Position numbers and translations under genes: made by a program. 64,000 bases of DNA from the NCBI GenBank assembly GCA_910589485.1, contig CAJUSW010000002.1, forward strand, positions 248,001 to 312,000, in the 5' to 3' direction. This document shows, piece after piece, positions 33,748-43,100 of this stretch (the stretch's first letter is position 1; each line of letters starts with the position of its first letter). Source of the DNA: an uncultured Duncaniella sp. GTDB taxonomy: Bacteria > Bacteroidota > Bacteroidia > Bacteroidales > Muribaculaceae. Below the pieces are notes generated by a model that did no database searches, was not told where the DNA came from, and saw only the letters and a list, made by a program, of their open reading frames with translations.

Positions 33748-33771
33748 TTTGTGCGTGGCTTGGGCAGGATT
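33734..33771 (+). repeat. 38-bp direct repeat, left copy
   Basis: GAAACGGCGGTTGCTTTGTG followed by CGTGGCTTGGGCAGGATT. It matches 35191-35228 at 36 of 38 bases, and the ATPase gene lies between. Confidence 0.75.
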
Positions 33772-33774
33772 CAG

Positions 33775-35094
33775 TTACATGTTTTCCATGTCGAGACCAC
33801 GTATCTCAACAGCGAATCCCTTTAACTGGGGAATCTGAGGAAGCATAGTCCTGGCTTTCTCATCAAGGGTGGCGATATTGATGTTTTTGCGTTGACGCTT
33901 GATTTCATAAATTTCTGCGGTTTTCTCAAATTCGTTTGCCGCAATCAGGTCAATCTCATTTTCACCTTTTCGATCCCACCATCGGCCTAAGATGGTATAG
34001 TTGCCACTTTCGGCAGATTTGTCGTAGAAGTAGCGTTCAAGCATCTTGCCTGAGAATGTAGCATAGTCGCGTCGTATCACGGTGCGCATCTGATTGTAAG
34101 CCCCAATTTCCAATATGTGGCCATATTTGAAAATGAACCGGAACCAGAATGAGAAGAAATTGTCGTGAATCGTATATACTGTATTCTTCGTTGAAGTCTT
34201 TGCGCCGAGCGGAATCTCTTTCCTGATGATGCCGTAATCATCTTCGAGCCGGGTCAGATAGCCTCCAATCTCTTTGCCAATCAGAGATTCTATCTCCGAC
34301 CGGCGGGTATTGCCCGAGGCTATGGCCGACAAGATTGAGAAATAGGTGTCGTAGTCCTTACCGAATTCTTCCACGAGGATGGCCCGGCCTTCGTTGATAA
34401 ATACTGAATCGGAACTTATGATGCTGTCAATCATCGAATCGACGGTGAAAGCATGGTCTTCGACAAGGAGCTGCACATATTTTGCCACTCCTCCCGTAAA
34501 GGAATATAGGGCCAACAGATCGTCGTTGCTGTAACCGGGGGCATAATCGTGCATTATCTCTTTCAGTACCGAGGGCTTGAATGCCCGTATGTGCATGAAG
34601 CGGTTTTGACGGTTGTAGAGTGGTTCCTTTTTATCCCGGAATATCTTGGTCATCATCGAGTACACCGAGCCACAGACTATCAGATTGATTTTCGATGATG
34701 TGTGGTTCAAATCCCATATCTTCTGCATGTCACTGAACACAGATGGATTGACTCGGAAAAAGTTCTGAAACTCGTCGATAAACAAAGTGAAACTGCGCTC
34801 TTTTGATAGCGACATCAGGAAATCAAACATCTCGGCAAAATTGGCGGGAGTACCACCCAACTTTATGTCAAGTTTGGTTTCAACTTCTTGTCGGAACTCC
34901 TCGCATAACAGGTTTTCGGCCTTGCGGCCTACGAAGAAATATAGGATGGGTGTATCCTCATAGGCTTTAAGCACAAGAGAGGTCTTACCAATCCGACGCC
35001 GTCCGGTGACAACGGTGAACTGGGCATTCTCCTTTGCATTCTCGCGTATTTTATGAAGAGTTGCAATCTCTTCCGTTCTATCGTAGAATTTCAT
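33775..35094 (-). CDS. Archaeal-type ATPase with DUF234 C-terminus
   Basis: 439 aa, MKFYDRTEEIATLHKIRENA. P-loop VTGRRRIGKTSLVLKAY (residue 30), Walker B FTLFIDEFQNFF, then a winged-helix region (SAIASGNTRRSEIESLIG) and a C-terminal DUF234-like nuclease fold ILGRWWDRKGENEIDLIA with EIYEIKRQRK. Such proteins are widely scattered in Bacteroidota and archaea, often in mobile contexts, with unknown targets. The gene is more AT-rich than its neighbours and is bracketed by 38-bp direct repeats, which suggests transfer or duplication-mediated insertion. Confidence 0.82.
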   Translation of the reverse strand: MKFYDRTEEIATLHKIRENAKENAQFTVVTGRRRIGKTSLVLKAYEDTPILYFFVGRKAENLLCEEFRQEVETKLDIKLGGTPANFAEMFDFLMSLSKERSFTLFIDEFQNFFRVNPSVFSDMQKIWDLNHTSSKINLIVCGSVYSMMTKIFRDKKEPLYNRQNRFMHIRAFKPSVLKEIMHDYAPGYSNDDLLALYSFTGGVAKYVQLLVEDHAFTVDSMIDSIISSDSVFINEGRAILVEEFGKDYDTYFSILSAIASGNTRRSEIESLIGKEIGGYLTRLEDDYGIIRKEIPLGAKTSTKNTVYTIHDNFFSFWFRFIFKYGHILEIGAYNQMRTVIRRDYATFSGKMLERYFYDKSAESGNYTILGRWWDRKGENEIDLIAANEFEKTAEIYEIKRQRKNINIATLDEKARTMLPQIPQLKGFAVEIRGLDMENM

Positions 35095-35104
35095 AAGCTG
35101 ATTA

Positions 35105-35204
35105 TTTAGAAACGGTGGTTTCTATTCGCGAAGTTACTTTTTTATTCTGTCCTTTACAAGTAAATTCTGTAAAAAGAAACGGCGGTTTCGGAAACGGCGG
35201 TTGC
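35105..35204. repeat. GAAACGGyGGTTTC palindromes upstream of ATPase gene
   Basis: GAAACGGTGGTTTC near 35109-35122 and GAAACGGCGGTTTC at 35176-35189, which runs into the right direct repeat. They may be operators or element ends. Confidence 0.5.
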
Positions 35205-35228
35205 TTTTTGTGTGGCTTGGGCAGGATT
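35191..35228 (+). repeat. 38-bp direct repeat, right copy
   Basis: GAAACGGCGGTTGCTTTTTG followed by TGTGGCTTGGGCAGGATT; partner of 33734-33771. Confidence 0.75.
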
Positions 35229-35252
35229 TTAGAGATTGCTTTCTGACATCTC

Positions 35253-35419
35253 TAAGAAACTGTTTAAAATTCATTTCACTTTGCTTTTGAGCGTCTTATC
35301 GGTGACGTTTTGCTTGTTCTTCAGTCATGTAGCTACTGCTACACTCCTTCATCACAAACAAAATGTCATCCGATAATACATCTCAAAATCCGTATCAAAC
35401 AAATTTAAACAGTTTCTAA
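35253..35419. mobile_element. MITE-like palindromic element 1
   Basis: About 167 bp with terminal inverted repeats AGAAACTGTTTAAA (left) and TTTAAACAGTTTCT (right). The whole length is an imperfect palindrome, with ATCGGTGACGTTTTG facing CAAAATGTCATCCGAT and a central TCAGTCATGTAGCT/CTCCTTCAT core shared with the 46.7-kb element. It has no open reading frame. Confidence 0.65.
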
Positions 35420-35437
35420 AATTTTACGGTTTACTTA

Positions 35438-35468
35438 TTGTATATTAGGGTTACAATGGTTACCTTTG
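35438..35468 (+). promoter_or_regulatory. TPR-ribH promoter
   Basis: TTG at 35438-35440, 20 bp, TACCTTTG at 35461-35468; start codon 74 bp downstream. Confidence 0.6.
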
Positions 35469-35541
35469 TAAAGAGGTCTCCCCCAAAAAATCCTTTACTT
35501 TAGACGGTAGGACCACGATCCAACCTAAAAACTGAAATGAT

Positions 35542-36570
35542 ATGAAACCCCTTTCGCTTGAGCCTGTATTCCTCCCTGCGACCACCGATATCGCTCCAAT
35601 GCGTTCGCGCCTGAAACGTAACCGAAATATAGGCGAGACGCTGAAGATGCTGAGGGAGGCGGAGTTTGACGCGGCCTATGATATGCTACGCGCTATCTCG
35701 GCTGAGGCTGTGGCTGCCGGAGAGGCTGAGCGGGCGTCGTCGACTCTTGCCGGACTCGACCAGGTGCTCACCGGAAATGAGGAGGCTCAGACCGACGGGA
35801 AATCCGGGGGGGATGAGATACATGCGGCGGTGTTGCAGATACTCACGGCCCTGCTCATTGAGGAGGGGAAGAGCGAGGAGGCCGCGCTGACGGCGGCTCG
35901 TGCGCTGAATCTGCTTGCAACGGATCCGAAACGCAAGGATGCTCCGTTTCTCCAGGTGCTCGGGGCGCTGCTCTATGACATAGCTTATCTGCACAGCGAG
36001 CGGGGCGAGTATAAGCAGGCCGAACGCGAGGTGGAGAAGGCTATAAAGATATTTGAACGCTTAGGCAAGAGTAAGCCTGACCGGTATGCGCCGGCCCATG
36101 TGATGGCTCTTAACAACGCTACGGCCACTTACCGCAACCGTGTGAAGCAGGCCGAGATTCTGGCCCATTATCAGGCTGCCACGTCGGCTTACCTGCATAT
36201 GCTTAATGCGGGTGTGGAGGATGCTGCCGGCCGACTGGTGGAGTCGCTCACGGCCGAGGGGGATACCCTGGCGCAGATGGGACGTCACCGCGAGGCTATA
36301 CAGTATTATTCGCGTGCGCTGAAGTATCTGACCCGCATCGAGCCGGAGTTCTCGCTGAGGACGCTTAGGCTTTCGATCTCGCTCGGGGAGTCGATGCTGT
36401 CGGTCAACGCTATGCGCGACAAGGGTGTGCATCTGCTTAATACCATGCTTCATAAGGCTACGAAGATCAATGCCCTTGAGGAACACCGCCGTATAGTGGA
36501 TTCGCTGTATCATGCCAAGAGCCGTTCGCTGGATATACTTAGCCTCTGGCACAAGGTATTTCCTCGGTGA
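35542..36570 (+). CDS. TPR-like helical protein of unknown function
   Basis: 342 aa, MKPLSLEPVFLPATTDIAPM. It is all-helical and Ala/Leu/Glu-rich with degenerate TPR units, e.g. LGALLYDIAYLHSERGEYKQ and RHREAIQYYSRALKYLTRIE. No signal peptide or membrane segment. It lies upstream of ribH on the same strand, a pairing I recall for other Bacteroidales, but its own role is unknown. A TTCCGCC-GGCGGAA hairpin starts 3 bp after the stop and is followed by a GTTTATG tract. Confidence 0.75.
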   Translation: MKPLSLEPVFLPATTDIAPMRSRLKRNRNIGETLKMLREAEFDAAYDMLRAISAEAVAAGEAERASSTLAGLDQVLTGNEEAQTDGKSGGDEIHAAVLQILTALLIEEGKSEEAALTAARALNLLATDPKRKDAPFLQVLGALLYDIAYLHSERGEYKQAEREVEKAIKIFERLGKSKPDRYAPAHVMALNNATATYRNRVKQAEILAHYQAATSAYLHMLNAGVEDAAGRLVESLTAEGDTLAQMGRHREAIQYYSRALKYLTRIEPEFSLRTLRLSISLGESMLSVNAMRDKGVHLLNTMLHKATKINALEEHRRIVDSLYHAKSRSLDILSLWHKVFPR

Positions 36571-36650
36571 TTATTCCGCCTTTCGGCGGAAAGTTATAAG
36601 TTTATGGGTTTATAGGTTTATGAGTTTATGGGTTTATGACCTGTCGACTT
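36571..36650 (+). repeat. Post-stop hairpin and GTTTATA tract after TPR gene
   Basis: TTCCGCC-tttc-GGCGGAA, then AGTTATAAGTTTATGGGTTT and related units. Confidence 0.65.
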
Positions 36651-36695
36651 TACTGCAGATAATTTAATACACCAGATAATTCAATATTTACAAAT

Positions 36696-37169
36696 ATGTC
36701 AACATTTGCTCCTGATAATGCTTCTCTCCCTCGTCTTGAAGATGTACGCGTCGCTATCGTGACGGCTGAATGGAACGGCCATATCACCGGTGCGCTCCGC
36801 GATGGTGCCGTGAATACTCTCAAGGAGTATGGCCTGAAGGATGAGGATGTAGCTTGCTATGATGTGCCCGGTGCGGTGGAACTGACGTTTGCCGCATCGA
36901 AGCTGATCGAGGCGGGCGAGTATGACGCTATCATTGTGATAGGCTGTGTGATCAAGGGGGATACTCCTCATTTCGATTATGTGTGCTCGAGCGTGACCCA
37001 GGGCATCACTCACCTCAATGCCGAGTGTGATATCCCTGTGATATTCGGGGTGCTGACCGTGCTCACCGAGCAACAGGCTCTGGACCGCACCGGCGGAAAG
37101 ATGGGCCACAAGGGGGTGGAGGCCGCCCAGACCGCTATCAAGATGGTGGCGTTCAACAGGGCTGTGTAA
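36696..37169 (+). CDS. ribH: 6,7-dimethyl-8-ribityllumazine synthase
   Basis: 157 aa, a full-length family member. It condenses 5-amino-6-ribitylamino-uracil with dihydroxybutanone phosphate in riboflavin synthesis. Motifs are AIVTAEWNGHITGALRDGA, VPGAVELTFAASKL, GCVIKGDTPHFDYVCSSVTQ (catalytic His) and PVIFGVLTVLTEQQALDR. No FMN riboswitch was seen ahead of it, and no other rib gene is in the window. Confidence 0.97.
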   Translation: MSTFAPDNASLPRLEDVRVAIVTAEWNGHITGALRDGAVNTLKEYGLKDEDVACYDVPGAVELTFAASKLIEAGEYDAIIVIGCVIKGDTPHFDYVCSSVTQGITHLNAECDIPVIFGVLTVLTEQQALDRTGGKMGHKGVEAAQTAIKMVAFNRAV

Positions 37170-37262
37170 TCCCTACACGCCTCCCCACGGGTGGCATGAG
37201 GCGCCGTGCCTGATGCCACCGATATAACCAATCTCTCACTTCTCAACTCCCCTCAACGACTT

Positions 37263-38546
37263 ATGGAACGCCTTATGCACTATGTGTGGCAGTATCGGCT
37301 GGTGGATCCGGCTGATATGGTCACTGTGGACGGACGCAAGGTGACTGTGATAGACCCCGGAAGGCATAACACCGATTCGGGGCCTGACTTTTTCAACGCT
37401 AAGGTGAGGATAGGCGACCGCCTGTGGGCGGGGGATGTGGAGATACATGTGAGGGCGAGCGACTGGCACCGCCACGGGCACCATAACGACGGGGCCTATG
37501 ACTCGGTAGTGCTCCACGTGGTGGATTGCGATGATGTGGCGGTGGAACGGCGCAACGGCGAGAGGATACCTCAGTTGGTGATGAGATGTGCTCCAGATTT
37601 CCATAAGCGGTATGACGGGCTGGTGGGGCGGTCGGACATAGATCTGCCCTGTGCGCCCGAGATGGGGGAGATCTCGCCTCTGCATATGCGCGACTGGATC
37701 ACCGCACTGGCCTATGAGCGGGCTTATGCCAAGGCCGAGAGGATCATGGAGCATCTGGGGCGGTGTGCGGGCGACTGGGAGCAGACACTGTATGTGACAC
37801 TGGCCCGCGGGCTGGGGTTCGGCACCAATGCCGAGCCGATGGAGAGGCTGGCGCTGTCGTTGCCACTGCATTTCCTGCGGAAACACAGCGACTCGGCCAC
37901 GGCTATCGAGGCGTTGATGTTCGGCCAGGCGGGACTGTTGCCTGAGAGGAGTGACGGCGACAGGTATGCCGATAGCCTGAAGCGCGAGTATGCCTTTCTC
38001 GCACATAAGTTTTCGCTCAGGCCGGTGGAGTCGCCGGGATGGAAGATGGCGCGGATGCGTCCGGCCAATTTCCCTCACAGGCGTGTGGCAACATTAGCGG
38101 CGTTTGTGACGGGCGATTTCAGGCTTGTGAGCCGAATGGTGGGGTTGAAGAGTGTGGAGGATGCCATAGCGCTGTTGAGGACTCCGCTCACGGGATACTG
38201 GGCCACGAGGTTCACGTTCAGTCCGGTGGGAAGCGAGCGCATGTACGAGACCATGAGCCGGGCTTCGGCGATGGTGCTTGTGATAAATGTGGCGGTGCCG
38301 CTGATGATAGCCTACGGTATGCGCCACGGCGACCAGGAGCTGGTGCAAAGGGGATTTGACTGGTTAGTGGAGATGCCGGCCGAGAGCAATTCGATAGTCG
38401 GCGCGTTTGCGTCGGCGGGGATTGAGGTGAAGGATGCGTTCACGTCGCAGGCGCTGATACAGCTGAGGCGCGAGTATTGCGAGAAGCATGGGTGCCTGTT
38501 CTGCCGCATAGGGCACAGGTTGCTGTCGAAGCGGGCCAGGCGATAG
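37263..38546 (+). CDS. DUF2851 family protein
   Basis: 427 aa from ATG 37263 (MERLMHYVWQYRLVDPADMV); a GTG at 37206 would add 19 residues lacking family character. The conserved opening HYVWQ, DPGRHNTDSGPDFFNAKVRI and WAGDVEIHVRASDW mark this Bacteroidota-specific family, whose N-terminal Asp/Glu/His pattern resembles nuclease-like folds, though no activity is established. The C-terminus ends CEKHGCLFCRIGHRLL with a CxxC pair. The gap to ribH is about 90 bp. Confidence 0.85.
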   Translation: MERLMHYVWQYRLVDPADMVTVDGRKVTVIDPGRHNTDSGPDFFNAKVRIGDRLWAGDVEIHVRASDWHRHGHHNDGAYDSVVLHVVDCDDVAVERRNGERIPQLVMRCAPDFHKRYDGLVGRSDIDLPCAPEMGEISPLHMRDWITALAYERAYAKAERIMEHLGRCAGDWEQTLYVTLARGLGFGTNAEPMERLALSLPLHFLRKHSDSATAIEALMFGQAGLLPERSDGDRYADSLKREYAFLAHKFSLRPVESPGWKMARMRPANFPHRRVATLAAFVTGDFRLVSRMVGLKSVEDAIALLRTPLTGYWATRFTFSPVGSERMYETMSRASAMVLVINVAVPLMIAYGMRHGDQELVQRGFDWLVEMPAESNSIVGAFASAGIEVKDAFTSQALIQLRREYCEKHGCLFCRIGHRLLSKRARR

Positions 38547-38573
38547 CGGACAGATCATGGGCCTACCTCCGGC

Positions 38574-39995
38574 TCAGCTGCCGGACTCGGCCATGTCGCC
38601 GGGGTTGAGATAGAACAACCGCCGGGTGGCGCGGGAGGTGGCGGTGTAGAGCCAGCGGTAAAATTCGAGTCCCTGCGACTCGGGGGCTATCCCTCCGAGA
38701 TCGACCACCACGTTGCGCCATTGCGCTCCCTGAGCCTTGTGGCAGGTGACGGCGTAGGCGTATTTCACCTGAAGAGCATTGAAGTATTCATCCTTGCGGA
38801 GACGACGCAGACGGGTCTCGCGCGGGGTGTCGAGCGAGTTGACCGCGGGGTCGGCCATGCGGTATTCGGCGAGCTCGCTGAGGGCCACGTTGGACATGGC
38901 CGCGCTCTCGTCGGCCAGAGTGTCGAGAAATATGCGGCACTGCACGTCGATGTCGCGGTCGGGGAGGTTGAGGGTGACGTTGGCGAAGTTGAACCCGTGG
39001 CGGGTCTCGGTGCCGTGGATGGCTGTGACGATGGCCACGTCGCCGTTGGCAATGAAATCGAGTCCCTTGATCTTGGATGACCACATGTAGTTGTTCTTGG
39101 CCACGAGGAGGCGCTCGCCTTTCACGAGAATTTCGTTGTAATCGAGTATGGTGGACCGTATGCCCATGTTGAACTGCAGGGCACGGCGGTTGGAGCGGGT
39201 GATGACGATGGTCTCGCCCTGGCCGTCGGCGCGGTAGCACTCGCCCACCACGTCGGCCACGTCGTTGCCGTCGGTGACGTGCACATCGTCGTGCCCGTCG
39301 AGGAAGAGGCGGGGGCGGGGGAGGGGATCCATGAGCATGGCGCGCCTGAGCCATGTGGCGTTGAGGAGTATGCCCGACTCGCGCGACTGGCGGGCGGTGT
39401 CGGTGAGGATGGCACGGCTCACGTGGAGGCCGAGCCTCTTGTAGCTCGCGGGGAGCATGGCGGGGCTTTCGGAGGAGCCTACCGGGGGGAGCTGGGCCAC
39501 ATCGCCCAGGAGGATGAGGCGGCAGTTGTCGCCGGTGAACACGTATTCCACCAGGTCCTCGAGAAGATTGGGTCCGCCCTCGGCTCCGTGGCCGTCGCCT
39601 ATCATGGATGCCTCGTCGACGATGAACACGGCGTTGGAGAGGTTGTTGCGCTGAAGGATGGAGAAATTGCCGGTGAAACTGTCGGACGATCCGCGGTAGA
39701 TGCGCCTGTGGATGGTGGAGGCGGGATAGGATGCGTGGCCCGAGAATACCTTGGCGGCACGGCCCGTGGGGGCGAGGAGCACCACTTCGCGCCCGGCGGC
39801 CTTGAGGCTTTTGACCAACGCGCCGGTGAGCGAGGTCTTGCCGGTGCCGGCGTAGCCGTTGAGGATGAACACCGAGTCGCTCGGGGTGGCTGACGAACAG
39901 AACCGTGCGAGGGCGGCTATCAGCAGTGATTGCTGATGATTGGGGGTGTAGGGGAGGTTGCGAGCTACGTCCTCGGCAAATTGGTTGATGGTCAT
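38574..39995 (-). CDS. RecD-like ATP-dependent DNA helicase
   Basis: 473 aa, MTINQFAEDVARNLPYTPNH. Superfamily 1B helicase motifs are in order: Q-motif-like PNHQQSLLIAAL, Walker A LNGYAGTGKTSLTGALV, motif II VFIVDEASMIGD, motif III LILLGDVAQLPPVG, and the C-terminal UvrD_C_2 motif YAVTCHKAQGAQWRNVVVDL. It lacks the N-terminal RecB-interacting domain of RecD, so it probably acts alone (RecD2-like or Pif1-like). No recBC genes are nearby. It converges with the DUF2851 gene. Confidence 0.88.
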   Translation of the reverse strand: MTINQFAEDVARNLPYTPNHQQSLLIAALARFCSSATPSDSVFILNGYAGTGKTSLTGALVKSLKAAGREVVLLAPTGRAAKVFSGHASYPASTIHRRIYRGSSDSFTGNFSILQRNNLSNAVFIVDEASMIGDGHGAEGGPNLLEDLVEYVFTGDNCRLILLGDVAQLPPVGSSESPAMLPASYKRLGLHVSRAILTDTARQSRESGILLNATWLRRAMLMDPLPRPRLFLDGHDDVHVTDGNDVADVVGECYRADGQGETIVITRSNRRALQFNMGIRSTILDYNEILVKGERLLVAKNNYMWSSKIKGLDFIANGDVAIVTAIHGTETRHGFNFANVTLNLPDRDIDVQCRIFLDTLADESAAMSNVALSELAEYRMADPAVNSLDTPRETRLRRLRKDEYFNALQVKYAYAVTCHKAQGAQWRNVVVDLGGIAPESQGLEFYRWLYTATSRATRRLFYLNPGDMAESGS

Positions 39996-40124
39996 GGGCG
40001 GATGTGAGTGTGCTTGATGGAGATGTGGCTGGGCCGTTACTTATAACAAAAATAAGGAGATTCGGTTGCATTTCCAAGTGGCGGGGCGGAAAATATGCGG
40101 CCGGGGGTGGAGGGGGACAAAAAA

Positions 40125-40155
40125 ATCCGTGCGGACCACTCCGGTCCGCACGGAT
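40125..40155 (-). terminator. nifJ terminator
   Basis: ATCCGTGCGGACC and GGTCCGCACGGAT form a perfect 13-bp stem; the minus strand continues TTTTTTTGTCC. Confidence 0.9.
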
Positions 40156-40191
40156 ATCGTGTTCAGATTGATGGTTCAGTCAGGGAGGGGA

Positions 40192-43100
40192 TTATGCCTC
40201 GGGCTCTACACCCCACTGCTGCTTGGAGAGGCGGAGGTAGTTGTTGTAACGCCACTGGGCATTAGCCTTGGCTGCAGCAAAGAGCTCGGCTGCCTCGGCA
40301 GGATACTGCTTCATTACGGAAGCGTAGCGTACCTCACCCTTGAGGAAGTCCTCGAACTTGTCCCAATCGGGAGTCTTGGAGTCGAGAGTGAAGGGGTTCT
40401 TGCCTTCGTCCTCGAGAGCGGGGTTGTAACGCCAGAGGTGCCAGTAACCGCACTCAACAGCTGCCTTCTGCTCTTCCTGAGCGTGGCCCATGCCTGAGCG
40501 GATGCCGTGGTTGATACAGGGAGCGTAGGCGATGATGATCGAAGGTCCGTCGTAAGCCTCAGCCTCGCGGATAGCCTTGAGGGTCTGGGCATTGTCGGCA
40601 CCCATAGCGATCTGGGCAACGTAAACGTAGCCGTAGGTCGAGGCGATGAGGCCGAGGTCCTTCTTGCGCACGCGCTTGCCGGCAGCGGCAAACTTGGCGA
40701 TAGCGCCGACGGGAGTAGCCTTGGAAGCCTGGCCACCGGTGTTGGAGTAAACCTCGGTATCGACTACGAGTACATTAACGTTCTTGCCGGAAGCGAGCAC
40801 GTGGTCGAGACCACCGAAGCCGATGTCGTAAGCGGCACCGTCGCCGGCGATGATCCACTGTGAACGGTTGGCGATGTGCTCCTTGACAGAGAGGAGACCC
40901 TTGCTTACCTCGCATCCGCAAGCCTCGCAGAGGGGAACGATCTTCTCAGCAACTTCCTTGGAAACGGCAACGTCGGAACGGTTGTCGAGCCAGCGCTGAG
41001 CGAGTTCCTTCATCTCGGCTGAGCAGCAATCGCAGGTGAGAGCCTGCTGCATGTAGGCAGCTACGCGAGCCTGGAGTTTCTCGTGAGCGAGCGACATACC
41101 GAGACCGAACTCGGCGAAGTCCTCGAAGAGTGAGTTGGCCCATGCCACACCCTCGCCCTTGGCGTTCTTGGTGTAGGGGGTAGAGGGAACAGAGCCTGAG
41201 TAGATAGAAGAACAGCCGGTAGCGTTGGCCACGATCTCGTGGTCGCCGAAGAGCTGGGAGATGAGCTTGACATAAGGAGTCTCGCCGCAACCGGAGCAAG
41301 CGCCTGAGAACTCGAAGAGCGGGGTAGCGAACTGAGAGTTCTTGACGGTCGACTTGATGTCGACGAGGTGTTGCTTGGAGGCAACGTTGGCCACGCAGTA
41401 ATCCCATTCCTTCTGCACGTCGAGCTGAGTCTCGAGGGGCTTCATGGCGAGAGCCTTCACGCCCTTCTTGCCGGGACATACAGCCACACAGTTGTTACAG
41501 CCGAGACAGTCGAGAACGTCGACGCTCTGCATGAAGCGCATGCCGGTGAACTGCTTGCCGATAGCGGGGATAGTAGCGTCCTCGCCGAAGGGAGCGGCTG
41601 CCATCTCCTGTGCGTCGAGCACGAAGGGACGGATAGCGGCGTGGGGGCAGACGTAGGCACAGAAGTTACACTGGATACAGTTCTCCTCCATCCACTCGGG
41701 AACGAAGGCTGCTACACCGCGCTTCTCGTAAGCTGCAGTGCCCTGCTCCCAGGTGCCGTCCTCGCGACCCTTGAAAGCGGAAACCTTGAGGAGGTCGCCG
41801 TCCTGGGCGTTGATGGGACGAACCACTTCGTTGATGAAGGCGGGATCGTTGTTGGCAGCGGGTGCTTCGGGCTCGAGGTTGCTCCAAGCCTTGTCGACGG
41901 GGAGTTCCTTGTACTCGCCACCGCGGTCAACGGCTGCGTAGTTCTTGTCAACGACGTCCTGACCCTTCTTGCCGTAGCTCTTGACGATGAATTTCTTCAT
42001 CTGCTCAACAGCGAGGTCAACGGGGATCACCTCGGTGATGCGGAAGAATGCGCTCTGGAGGATGGTGTTGGTACGGTTGCCGAGACCGATCTCCTGGGCG
42101 ATCTTGGTAGCGTTGATGTAGAATACGCGGATATCGTTGTCAGCGAAATACTTTTTGATCTTGTTGGGGAGGTTCTTGGCGAGCTCCTCACCTTCCCAGA
42201 TGGTGTTGAGAAGGAATGTACCGCCCTTGCGGAGACCGCGGGTCACGTCGTACATGTGGAGGTAGGCCTGAACGTGGCAAGCGACGAAGTTGGGGGTTGT
42301 CACCAGATAGGTGGAACGGATGGGATCGTCGCCGAAACGGAGGTGAGAGCAGGTGAAACCGCCCGACTTCTTGGAGTCGTAGGCGAAGTAAGCCTGGCAA
42401 TATTTGTTGGTGTTGTCACCGATGATCTTCACGGAGTTCTTGTTGGCACCTACAGTACCGTCGGCACCGAGACCGTAGAACTTGGCCTCGAAAGTGCCCT
42501 CGCCACCGAGAGCGATCTCTTCCTTGGGAGGAAGTGAGGTGAAGGTAACGTCGTCGATGATACCTACAGTGAAGTGATCCTTGGGAGTGGGGAGTGCAAG
42601 GTTCTCGAACACTGAGATGATCTGGGCGGGAGTGGTGTCCTTGGAAGCGAGACCGTAGCGTCCACCCACGATGAGGGGAGCGTCAGCCTGGCCATAGAAG
42701 CAGTCCTTAACGTCGAGGTAGAGGGGCTCTCCGTTGGCTCCGGGCTCCTTGGTGCGGTCGAGCACGGCGATGCGCTTTGCAGTCTTGGGGACAGCGGCGA
42801 GGAAGTGCTTGGCCGAGAAGGGGCGATAGAGGTGTACGGCAACGAGACCTACCTTCTCGCCGTTGGCAACGAGGTGGTCGATAGCCTCCTGAGCGGCCTG
42901 GGTAACAGAACCCATGGCGATGATAACGCGCTCAGCATCGGGGGCACCGTAGTAGTTGAAGAGGCCATACTCGCGACCGGTGATGCGGGTGATCTCCTTC
43001 ATGTACTCCTCGACGATCTCGGGTACACGGTTGTAGTACTCGTTGCAAGCCTCGCGGTGCTGGAAGAATACGTCGCCGTTCTCGGCCATGCCACGTGCCA

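Noticed and set aside
36600..36695. FMN riboswitch ahead of ribH
   Set aside because: The stretch holds a hairpin and GTTTATA repeats only; conserved RFN sequence blocks are absent.
38788..40077. 429-codon minus-strand frame over the RecD-like helicase
   Set aside because: Composition is Pro/Arg/His-rich and out of frame; helicase motifs are all in the other frame.
41368..42537. 389-codon plus-strand open frame over nifJ
   Set aside because: It is a shadow of the minus-strand nifJ gene, whose codon bias leaves the opposite strand open. Its sequence has no recognisable motif.
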